From: HGM04593 sp964485215
Lineage (GTDB): Bacteria; Bacteroidota; Bacteroidia; Bacteroidales; Bacteroidaceae
Assembly: GCA_964485215.1 (NCBI GenBank)
Contig: CAZAIM010000065.1
Coordinates: 1 to 13,659 of the forward strand
Length of the DNA stretch: 13,659 nt
Direction: 5' to 3'
The notes under the pieces are model-generated. The model worked only from the letters and a program-made list of their open reading frames with translations, did not search any database and was not told the DNA's origin. Position 1 is the first letter of the stretch; the number at the start of each line of letters is the position of its first letter. The position numbers and the translations under genes are program-made. Shown in pieces: positions 1 through 6,797 of the stretch.

Positions 1-79
1 GCGGGTAAGCGAGTGCAGAGCCAAACTTGTTTGAGCTATGCCGAGCGCAAGCAGGTTCAACAATAATGCATTATTGTTA
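1..79 (+). repeat. Probable dispersed Bacteroidales intergenic repeat with terminal palindrome
   Basis: The block contains two related words, GCGAGTGCAGAGCC and GCCGAGCGCAAGC. They flank a small inverted repeat, CAAAC-TT-GTTTG, and the block ends in a perfect 20-nt palindrome at 59-78 (AACAATAATGCATTATTGTT). From memory, near-identical 'gagtgcagagcc...gagctatgccgagcgcaagc' strings recur between genes of many Bacteroidales, so I read this as the end of a repeat that begins outside the window. The palindrome could act as a terminator for a gene to the left. A 31-codon open frame starting at 36 runs through it, but I do not call it because it overlaps the repeat structure. Confidence 0.45.
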
Positions 80-185
80 ATGGGGCAATCTTTGAAACTG
101 ATTTTACACATAAACTTTGCCATTCCGCTTTAAGGAATTGATAAAGTATTTTTTTTCATTTAATATTAAGTATAGGGGTATTTTG

Positions 186-440
186 CCTGTGAAGGTCGGC
201 TACTCCGTGGTTTAGATGATCTCTCCTGTGGGGATTTCTTCTAAGTTGAAACATTTAAGGTAAGAAATGAACTGGCCGTGAGGTTGGTTCATTTCGCTTT
301 TTCCACCTATGCGATACGCTGTCTCTATTCCCGGCTCACCCGAGAAACTCTGTGTGGAAGAAATTAGGGGCAAGTAAGTTTGTCTCTTTCTTTTACAGCA
401 GTCTCTTCGATTTTTACTCTTCTTGCCTTGAGGACGGTAT
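186..440 (+). ncRNA. Structured non-coding RNA candidate (6S-like / Bacteroidales-1-like)
   Basis: This protein-free stretch folds into several clean helices. The strongest is a 14-bp stem, 264-277 with 282-295, closed by a GTGA tetraloop (GNRA type). Three of its pairs are G-U wobbles on the plus strand and would be A-C mismatches on the minus strand, so the transcript should be plus-strand. Others are 298-306 with 354-362 (TTCCAC/GTGGAA core), 212-216 with 240-244 around an inner ATC..GAT hairpin, and 197-199 with 205-207. The next gene is convergent, so this is a stand-alone RNA and not a leader. Size and style fit the Bacteroidales 6S-like RNA described as the Bacteroidales-1 motif, but that name is recalled, not checked. 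The ends are approximate, and I found no good promoter match upstream. RNase P, SRP and tmRNA signatures are absent. Confidence 0.5.
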
Positions 441-450
441 GAATTAAAAC

Positions 451-500
451 AGTTTCTAATGAATATGGCGGCCTGGTAGCCGCCATATTCATTAGAAACT
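451..500 (-). terminator. Perfect 22-bp hairpin terminator
   Basis: Positions 451-472 and 479-500 are exact reverse complements around a 6-nt loop (CTGGTA). On the minus strand the hairpin follows the stop codon of the secreted-protein gene (553) by about 50 nt and is followed by GTTTTAATTC, a short T-run, so it most likely ends that gene. It may also stop plus-strand transcription coming from the RNA candidate on its left, but no T-run follows on that side. Confidence 0.7.
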
Positions 501-552
501 TGTCAGTACAGTGCTTGACTGTCTGCTGTGAAATTCATTGGATAGCAAATGG

Positions 553-2151
553 CTACTTTACTAGCACCTTCTTGCCGTCGATAATGTACATGCCCTTTGA
601 AGGATTCTCAACCTTGCGGCCCTGAAGGTCATATATGCCTTTTGCCTTTCCGTTTTTACCTTTCACTTCCTCAATTCCGGTGCTTGCAATGGTCCATGTG
701 TATGTGCCCTCGCAACTGCCGGTACCGTTCCACCTGGTGTTCTGCCAGCCATATTCGTCGATGTAGCTTTCCGCGCCATAGTTAACAACTATATCGGCGA
801 GGTTTAATGTGTATGTACCTTCGGCAGTGATAGGCGTGCTTGTGTACTTGTATCCGTCCCATTCAGCATTCGCAATGTACTCAAGTGTGTTGCTTGCGCT
901 TGCGCTGTTACCGGCGTCGTTTGTCAAAGTGTATTCCTTGTCGCCGCATGTCAGTTTGATTTCGCGTGAAATCTGCTGACCGTTCTCGTCCCAAGCAAGA
1001 GATACGGGCTGGTTGAAGGCGATTACAATCCTGTTGATATTCTCAACAGAACCGGCATCGGGTGAAACAGAAAGAACCTCGAGTGGAGTCAATGCGAATG
1101 TCTTGAGCGTTACACTAAGTTCATAAACCTCGTTGGGAACGCCATCCATAGTAAAGAAGTTTGCCGGGATGAAGAATGTATAGATGCCCTCTTCGGTAAA
1201 CTCCTGATTGAACTTGATTGTAATCTTGTTGTCGGCCAATGTTGCGCTGCCGGTGGCATCGCCACCGCCGGGCATATATATAACAGCATCGTCGGCACCC
1301 TCAACGAGCTTTACTTCATTGACATTCTTGAAAGTGAGTTCAAGGTCGCCAATCTCCTTCACCTCCTCGTTGTTCTCATAGTTTGCCGAGAACGATGGTG
1401 CCGGGTCAATGACATTGAATGAAAGGCTCTGGTACTGGTTCATTGCTCCATCTTCGCTAATGAATATACCATTGCTAACATCAAGGTAGTACATGCCTAT
1501 TGTAGTAATTGGAGTCTCGAGCTCCAGAGTAGCAGTTTTCTTATCCTCACTTAATGCGACTTCATCCTTTACTTTAAAGAAGTTTGTATAATAGAGATCT
1601 ACAACTGAAAGACCGTTCGCAGGCATTTTTACCTCTGAGATAGCCTTGTTGAATGTAATTTGGATTGTCTCTAACTTGCTTGTCTCTGTTGGAGTAACGC
1701 TTACGAATTCAAGAGTTTCGCATATTGTGAATGTGCTGGTGTATTCAGCAAAACTTTCACCATCGGCACTTGTAATAACACCTGCAGGAATAGTGTATGT
1801 GTACTCGCCGGGAGTTTTCAATTCCATTTCGGAAAGTTCTTCTTTACCGTCCTTGCCAATGATACTTATCTGCTCGAACATAAATTGCACAATGTTCTTG
1901 GGCATCCATTCATTTTCGAGCATGCGAGTGAGTTTGTAGACTTCATCTGTACCGTTTCGCCTGACTTCAATACCACCCTCGGGTAATGTGGCCGTAACAT
2001 CTTTGTTGAATACGAGTTGGAGATAGCTTACACTGAATACGGGTTGTTCGCTGTTGGGAGTTGTTTTTTGTAGAGCAAGTGCATCGTCTTGCGCCATAGC
2101 TGTTCCTAATGTGAGGAACAAAGAGAATAATAGAAGAGTAAATTTTTTCAT
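553..2151 (-). CDS. Secreted protein with Ig-like repeats and C-terminal sorting-like tail
   Basis: The 532-aa product starts with a clear signal peptide: MKK, a Leu/Phe-rich core and an AMA-Q cleavage site near residue 21. It is therefore exported, to the periplasm or cell surface. The body has at least three copies of a 'V(S/T)P....I.ITFN(K/Q).(V/I)' pattern (near residues 40, 150 and 360), typical of bacterial Ig-like domains of the SbsA/BIG type. The last ~40 residues read GIEEV..., then IYDLQGRKV, then GMYIIDGKKVLVK. This resembles the C-terminal domain of type IX-secreted proteins and is very common on exported Bacteroidales proteins, including in species without an obvious T9SS. No enzyme motif was seen, so an adhesive or structural role is inference. 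It stands alone, bounded by the hairpin at 451-500 and a terminator at 2288-2328. The ATG at 2151 places the signal peptide correctly. Confidence 0.85.
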   Translation of the reverse strand: MKKFTLLLFSLFLTLGTAMAQDDALALQKTTPNSEQPVFSVSYLQLVFNKDVTATLPEGGIEVRRNGTDEVYKLTRMLENEWMPKNIVQFMFEQISIIGKDGKEELSEMELKTPGEYTYTIPAGVITSADGESFAEYTSTFTICETLEFVSVTPTETSKLETIQITFNKAISEVKMPANGLSVVDLYYTNFFKVKDEVALSEDKKTATLELETPITTIGMYYLDVSNGIFISEDGAMNQYQSLSFNVIDPAPSFSANYENNEEVKEIGDLELTFKNVNEVKLVEGADDAVIYMPGGGDATGSATLADNKITIKFNQEFTEEGIYTFFIPANFFTMDGVPNEVYELSVTLKTFALTPLEVLSVSPDAGSVENINRIVIAFNQPVSLAWDENGQQISREIKLTCGDKEYTLTNDAGNSASASNTLEYIANAEWDGYKYTSTPITAEGTYTLNLADIVVNYGAESYIDEYGWQNTRWNGTGSCEGTYTWTIASTGIEEVKGKNGKAKGIYDLQGRKVENPSKGMYIIDGKKVLVK

Positions 2152-2287
2152 AGAAGTTAGGGTTTTGTTAATAAATTATACTTCTGATTGTATTTGATTG
2201 TGCGAATATAATTTAAAAAAATGATTGCTCTATAGGCTTTGTAATAAAAAGTTGTGTTTTCTTCTTAATTTTTTGTAAAAATGGCGT

Positions 2288-2328
2288 AAAAAGCGAGTGA
2301 TTACTTTCTAAAAGTTAGAAGTTGCTCG
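2288..2328 (-). terminator. Rho-independent terminator of the kinase operon
   Basis: On the minus strand, 2328 to 2294 can fold with outer pairs CGAG/CTCG and an inner 8-bp stem (2303-2322, one bulged base, 3-nt loop). The stem is followed directly by CTTTTTACG, a five-T run at 2292-2288. It lies about 70 nt after the stop of the LRR-kinase gene and before the separately transcribed secreted-protein gene. Confidence 0.6.
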
Positions 2329-2396
2329 GGTTTGTTTGCATAAGGTAGGCTGCTCGAATGTTTTTATGAGTTCAGTGCGGTTTCTTGAAACAGCTT

Positions 2397-3977
2397 CTAA
2401 ATATCTCCTACAAGCCTGTACGACCTCCAGTTGAGGTCGTTCATGTAGGCTGCCAATGCAGAGGCCGGGACATGAACTGTAACGCCCGGTGTGTTGAATA
2501 TCATTGTAATTGCCGGTGGTGTCGTAGCATGAAGGTACACATCGCGCAGGGCGGTGCAGTTATAGAAGGCATAATCCCCAATCTCCTCAACCTGTGCAGG
2601 AATTGTTATCTCTTCAAGATTATTGCACTCATAGAACACACCGCGCTCAATAATCTTCAGTGTTTGCGGCAGGCGCACCTCCTTTAGTGCATAGCACTTT
2701 CCGAAGGCATCCAGGCATATCCGCTCCACCCCCTCAGGGATATTAATATCTACAAGAGAATTGCACCCCACAAATGCTGCACTGCTTATCTTAGGCATTG
2801 GGGAAATTTTTATTTTCCGCACAGATGCCATCTCTGTAAATGCCGACGGAAAATCCTTTAATGTGCCGGGCAAAGCGACTGTCACCACAGAGTCGCAGGC
2901 AAAAAATGCTCCATGGCCAATACGTTCAATACCTTCGGGCAAATGGAACGATTTTATCGGCTTGCCCGAAAAAGCAGAGTCTTTTATCTGCACTACCCTG
3001 CACCAAATATTGCCAAAAGAAATGGCATCGCCTATGTACACATTCAAGGAATCGCCACTGCCACCAATGACCTCGCACGTAGAATCCGAAAGTATCCGGT
3101 ATTCTACTCCCTGCCGGTGCACGGTATCGACAAATGCCGGTTCATCTGCAGCAGTTCTGCTCCCCCCTATCCACCAAAGCGCAAATAAAACAGCAACTGC
3201 AAATGCCGAGGCAATGCCTATGGCAATATTCCTCTTCCTGTTTCTGCGCTTGATGGCCTTTACCACATCGGCAGCCTGCTGGAAACGCTTTGCCTTGTCG
3301 CTGCAAAGGCAAAGCTCCATAATGCTGTTCTGGTAACGGCTGAATCTTGCACCGCTCTTCTCCTTTATATAACGCAACAGGCATCCAATACCATAAATAT
3401 CGGTTCGTGCATCGAGCAGTGATACATCCTTTTTATCAATTTAGGGAGCATAGAAACCTTCGGTACAACCGCCTGTGTTGTCGTTCATGTCGCTTACGCA
3501 ATATCCCAGGTCAATGAGCTTGACATCATTGTTTGCCTTTGTGAGCATGATGTTTGCCGGAGAGAAATCAAGATAAAGGATATTCAGGCTATGCAACGCG
3601 CCAAGCCCGCTAAGCAGCTGTGTCAGAAATTTATAAACATTCTCTTCATTCCTGAAATATTCCGGTTCGCTTGCCAGTTTCTCCTCGAGCGTCATGCCGT
3701 TCACATAGTCCATTATTATGCATAGCCCGCTCTCATTCTCGCTTATGCTTGAATATCCCACTACATTAGGGTGGTTCACAGCCTTTCCGCATTCAAACTC
3801 TTTGAAGAACATTGCCCGGTAGCGGGGAAAGGCTGCATATTCGGGGCGCAGCTGCTTCATGAAATAGAGCCGTCCATCCTTGCGGAGCTTGTATGTAATG
3901 GATATTGCGCTGGATTTTCCAAGCAGTTCAAGTTCCTCTACCTTGAAGTCATCGTCGTAGAACCCCGAAGTGTACAT
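2397..3977 (-). pseudogene. Ser/Thr kinase-TM-LRR receptor interrupted by one in-frame TAA
   Basis: The two open parts (3977-3441 and 3440-2397) are in the same frame and form one 526-codon gene with a single stop, TAA, at 3443-3441 (codon 179). The first part is an Hanks-type kinase: degenerate glycine loop (LGKSSAISITY), Lys41 (YFMKQL), catalytic LDFSPAN (Asp137, Asn142), DLG instead of DFG (156-158), and FYAP ending where APE should be. Past the stop the kinase continues with DARTDIYGIG (subdomain IX) and an Arg near the domain end. It is followed by a basic stretch, a TM helix (about 251-270) and roughly six BspA-type LRR_5 repeats (about 315-510), predicted outside the cytoplasm. GAA to TAA is one base change. 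The only start near the second part is a TTG inside the kinase domain, so it is not a separate gene. The gene lies 6 bp behind the 191-aa partner. Confidence 0.8.
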
Positions 3978-3983
3978 GGTGCT

Positions 3984-4559
3984 TTAATCGGTTATAACTT
4001 TGAACTTGACACCGCCAATGTTGCCGCACACATAGTTTGTGGGTGCATTTCCCTCATGTACAAGGCAATAGAGGTGCAGTGGCTCACCGTCAATGATGCA
4101 GTCGCACATGAATGTGTCGCCGCTGCTCAGTTTGCTGTTGATGCTCTCTGTAACCTTGAACATCCCCAGCCCCTCATAGTTTATTGTCACGCGACGACCG
4201 GGGTGCCACATAAGTTCTATTCTGTCGTTTCTTTTCAAGGACGATGACCTTATGCTGTCGTTGGGCAGGAAATTGCTGTGTGCCACACCGCTATTGCCTG
4301 TTGTGCGGAAACTCTCCCAATCGATGTAACCCACATACTGTGCAAGAGCATTAAGTGTAAAGCGGCACGGGGAAGTCTGGTACTTGTCGCCAAGATAGCC
4401 CCAGAACCTTTTCAGGGTAATGGCAGATACATACATCTTTGTATTGTCGAGAATGCGCATGGCCAGATAGTCGAAATCGCGCGGAGTAGCCATTCTGCGT
4501 CCCGCAACCTTCTCGGCCAATAGTTTCAAATTATTAAATGTCACATCTTTTTCTGCCAT
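3984..4559 (-). CDS. Bacteroidales putative regulatory protein, kinase partner (191 aa)
   Basis: The N-terminal ~80 residues (TPRDFDYLAMRIL, then LKRFWGYLG, TLNALAQYVGY, WESF) match a helical module I recognise from many uncharacterised Bacteroidales proteins. It looks like a helix-turn-helix-type domain, but no function is established to my knowledge. The C-terminal half (ELMWHPGRRVTINYEG, NSKLSSGDTF, GEPLHLYCL, YVCGNIGGVKF) looks all-beta. No signal peptide or TM segment is present. The start at 4559 is preferred over an in-frame ATG at 4607, because 4607 falls inside the -33 promoter box. The stop is 6 nt before the kinase ATG, so the two genes are probably translationally coupled. A role as regulator or kinase substrate is inference from this pairing. 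Confidence 0.75.
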   Translation of the reverse strand: MAEKDVTFNNLKLLAEKVAGRRMATPRDFDYLAMRILDNTKMYVSAITLKRFWGYLGDKYQTSPCRFTLNALAQYVGYIDWESFRTTGNSGVAHSNFLPNDSIRSSSLKRNDRIELMWHPGRRVTINYEGLGMFKVTESINSKLSSGDTFMCDCIIDGEPLHLYCLVHEGNAPTNYVCGNIGGVKFKVITD

Positions 4560-4576
4560 AATACACATATTTTTTG

Positions 4577-4608
4577 CGAAAATAACACAAAAAACAACGG
4601 CAAGCAAA
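4577..4608 (-). promoter_or_regulatory. Bacteroidetes-type promoter of the regulator-kinase operon
   Basis: On the minus strand TTTG (4608-4605), a 20-nt spacer and TATTTTCG (4584-4577) match the Bacteroidetes TTTG-N19/21-TAnnTTTG promoter with one mismatch. Transcription would begin near 4570, about 11 nt ahead of the ATG at 4559. This supports the shorter start of the 191-aa protein. Confidence 0.7.
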
Positions 4609-4640
4609 CTCGCGGCTCAACAAATAGGGCTTCAGTTTAA

Positions 4641-4660
4641 AATGAACTAAAATGAACCAA
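4641..4660 (+). promoter_or_regulatory. Tandem AATGAAC element, copy 1 (putative operator)
   Basis: AATGAACTAAAATGAACCAA is two AATGAAC words spaced 10 bp apart, one helical turn, as expected for a protein binding one face of the DNA. The same 20-mer with one change lies at 8384-8403. It sits between the divergent promoters of the regulator-kinase operon and the AAA+ ATPase gene and is followed by AACTTTGCGCA; copy 2 has AACTTGCGCA nearby. The operator role is inferred. Confidence 0.5.
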
Positions 4661-4734
4661 AAAACTTTGCGCAGAGAAAAAATGTGGAATTAGGCGATAT
4701 GAATTTCTATGTTTCAAAAAAAGTTACCCCATTT

Positions 4735-4766
4735 TTTGAAATTTTTGCCTTTCGTTACTATATTAT
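4735..4766 (+). promoter_or_regulatory. Promoter of the AAA+ ATPase gene, shared-block copy 1
   Basis: TTTG (4735-4738), a 20-nt spacer and TATATTAT (4759-4766) form a Bacteroidetes-type promoter with an imperfect -7 box. The 31-bp block 4736-4766 recurs at 8249-8279 with 27 of 31 bases identical, including GTTACTATATTAT. The predicted transcription start falls only a few bases before the ATG at 4774, so the mRNA could be leaderless or start at one of the following ATGs (4780, 4786). Confidence 0.6.
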
Positions 4767-4773
4767 AGAAAAA

Positions 4774-6447
4774 ATGGAAATGGAAATGACAAAAAAAAGC
4801 GGGGTTACAGCAACAAAGGAGATGACCCTCTTGGAGGCAGCAACAGCAATTATTGACAATGCAAGGGGGGCAAAGCTCAGCAAGGAGTTCCTAAAGAAAG
4901 TGAAGAAAGAGAGTAGTTTACTTGCCGGCAAGTATGGCATAACCGAACTGCAGGCAATATTTTTCTGCATCAGCCTTGAGGTTGGACCAAAACGTGTTGA
5001 CCTCGATGATATTGCGCGTTTTCTCGATTTCAGCAGCGTGCGCATGCTCTTTTATGCCGATGACATCAACTCGCTTGTAAAACGCCGCCTGCTGCGCTAC
5101 CGCGATGCAAAGGATGAGGAGGAATTCGATGTATTCCAGCCTGTGATAAAGGCATTGAAGCACAACCTGGTCTATGAACTCCCGGCACGCACTGGGCTCG
5201 ACTGCGCACAGCTGTTCGAACTGCTCGAAACGTGGTTCGATGACCTCGGTAGCGACGCCGTGGAACTCACGGGACTCATTGAAGAGATAAGAATCCTTAT
5301 AGATGAGAACCCTCAGATAAGGTTCGTAAAGAGTGTAAAGAAACTCAAGTTAGGCGATGAGGATTTGCTGTTGCTGCTGTACTTTTGCCACGCACTTGTA
5401 AATGAAGATGACAATAACATCAGGTTCCGTCAGATGGCAGACCTTTTCTGTGACAGAGCAAGTTTCAATATAGCAAAGAGCGAACTGCGCAGCGGCGAGC
5501 ACAACCTATTTCGTAAAAGGCTGATAGAACATGTATGCGTTGACGGCATAGCCGACTGTACATGCTTCTGCCTCACAGCAGAGGCAAAACGTAACCTTCT
5601 TGCCGAGATGAAGCTCACTGTCACCGAGGAGGAGAAAGTTGCCGACCTCGTTAGGCATAAGAGCCTCACCCCAAAGGCAATGTTCTATCCACAGGAAATT
5701 GATAGACAGATTGACAACCTTGCATCATTCCTTGCTCCCGAGAAGTACAAGGAGATACGCGAGAGGATGAAGCAGAGCGGTTTCAGGCACGGCTTTGCCT
5801 GTCTCTTCTACGGTGGCCCGGGAACAGGAAAGACCGAAACCGTCTACCAGCTTGCCAAGCAGACCGGACGTGACATCATGGTTGTCGATGTACCGCAGAT
5901 AAAAAGCAAATGGGTTGGCGAGAGCGAGAAGAACATCAAGGCTCTCTTTGAGCGTTACCGCGAGATTGTCAAGAAATCAAAGCTCGCACCCATTCTGCTC
6001 TTTAACGAGGCCGATGCCATCATCAGCACACGCAAGAACGGGGCACAAAGTGCTGTTGACAAGATGGAGAACACCATACAGAATATCATACTGCAAGAGA
6101 TGGAGACACTCGACGGTATTATGATAGCCACCACCAACCTGCAGGAGAACCTCGACACCGCTTTCGAGCGTCGTTTTCTATACAAAATCAAGTTCGACAA
6201 ACCCGATGCCGCAGTGCGTGCAAAGATTTGGCAGCAGATGATTCCCGAGCTTACAGAAAGCGATGCCACCACCCTTGCCGCAGCTCACGACCTCAGTGGT
6301 GGACAGATAGAGAACGTTGCACGCAAGCACGCCATAACAACAGTGCTGCACGGCAAGCAGGAGAACCCGCTTCAGTCGCTGCTCGAGGATTGTGCCAACG
6401 AAAGGCTCGCTAACCGGCAGCAACGCACAAAAGTGGGATTTGCCTAA
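4774..6447 (+). CDS. Stand-alone AAA+ family ATPase
   Basis: The 557-aa cytoplasmic protein has an N-terminal helical region (about 1-330) of unknown function and a C-terminal AAA+ core. Walker A is GGPGTGKT (347-354, Lys353). Walker B is ILLFNEAD, with Asn411 where Asp is usual and the catalytic Glu412 kept. ATTN follows as sensor 1, and AFERRF (Arg466/Arg467) looks like the second region of homology with an arginine finger. The core resembles cell-division-cycle/FtsH-type AAA modules, but no protease motif or TM segment is present, so I expect a remodelling ATPase with unknown substrate. The frame is open back to a GTG at 4684, but the predicted promoter overlaps that part, so the ATG at 4774 (MEMEMTKK) is preferred. 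It is transcribed alone and ends before the palindrome at 6489. Confidence 0.82.
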   Translation: MEMEMTKKSGVTATKEMTLLEAATAIIDNARGAKLSKEFLKKVKKESSLLAGKYGITELQAIFFCISLEVGPKRVDLDDIARFLDFSSVRMLFYADDINSLVKRRLLRYRDAKDEEEFDVFQPVIKALKHNLVYELPARTGLDCAQLFELLETWFDDLGSDAVELTGLIEEIRILIDENPQIRFVKSVKKLKLGDEDLLLLLYFCHALVNEDDNNIRFRQMADLFCDRASFNIAKSELRSGEHNLFRKRLIEHVCVDGIADCTCFCLTAEAKRNLLAEMKLTVTEEEKVADLVRHKSLTPKAMFYPQEIDRQIDNLASFLAPEKYKEIRERMKQSGFRHGFACLFYGGPGTGKTETVYQLAKQTGRDIMVVDVPQIKSKWVGESEKNIKALFERYREIVKKSKLAPILLFNEADAIISTRKNGAQSAVDKMENTIQNIILQEMETLDGIMIATTNLQENLDTAFERRFLYKIKFDKPDAAVRAKIWQQMIPELTESDATTLAAAHDLSGGQIENVARKHAITTVLHGKQENPLQSLLEDCANERLANRQQRTKVGFA

Positions 6448-6488
6448 TCTCACCCATCACAGCGGATATCCATCCGCTACATTGGCTT

Positions 6489-6516
6489 AGAAGCTGTTTG
6501 AATTCAAACAGCTTCT
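6489..6516 (+). terminator. 28-nt perfect palindrome, probable terminator
   Basis: AGAAGCTGTTTGAA is followed immediately by its exact reverse complement, giving a 14-bp hairpin about 40 nt after the stop of the AAA+ ATPase gene. A T-rich stretch (CTTTCAAACTTTT) follows slightly downstream. A half-copy of the same word (AGAAGCTGTTTCAA, minus strand) overlaps the stop of the LRR-kinase gene near 2386-2399. This suggests a common terminator-like element in this genome. Confidence 0.6.
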
Positions 6517-6580
6517 TAAACTTTCAAACTTTTACTGCATTTATTTACAAGATATTAACCGTCAATAATTCAGCTTAAAG

Positions 6581-6722
6581 TTGTCATTTCGACGACTAAA
6601 AGGAGGAGAAATCTCCATACTCAAAGTTCTTGAGTTCCTTGAGTTCCATTGGCAATTCAACGATTGCAAAGAGCTTGCAGATGCAGAGATTTCTCAGTCA
6701 CTTAGTTCCTTAGAAATGACAA
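6581..6722. repeat. MITE-like inverted repeat element
   Basis: The arm at 6581-6616 (TTGTCATTTCGACGA... to GGAGAAATCTCC) is an imperfect inverted copy of 6686-6722 (GAGATTTCTCAGTCAC... to TTAGAAATGACAA). The arms enclose about 70 bp that include a short tandem CTTGAGTTC repeat. It contains no open frame of note. From memory, 'gtcatttcga...gagaaatctc' palindromic elements are scattered through many Bacteroidetes genomes; here it occupies the convergent gap between two genes. Together with the palindrome at 6489 it accounts for most of 6448-6797; I see nothing else there. Confidence 0.6.
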
Positions 6723-6797
6723 GGTAACGTGATAAAAAGTAGGTTTCGCATAACCTCAAAAAAAATATGGTTACCCCCTATAATTCCGAATTGTTAC

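Noticed and set aside
264..295. AATGAAC in the RNA stem as another copy of the operator
   Set aside because: It is a single 7-mer within a base-paired stem, without the tandem 10-bp arrangement; chance or structural match.
2397..3377. Separate 326-aa LRR gene starting at TTG 3377
   Set aside because: The TTG is a Leu codon inside kinase subdomain IX, in the same frame as the upstream kinase. The two parts are one interrupted gene.
4560..4607. Longer start (ATG 4607) for the 191-aa regulator
   Set aside because: The ATG overlaps the -33 TTTG box, and the added residues look like translated promoter sequence.
4684..4773. Longer start (GTG 4684) for the AAA+ ATPase
   Set aside because: The extra 30 codons overlap the predicted promoter boxes at 4735-4766, and the extension looks like translated AT-rich leader sequence.
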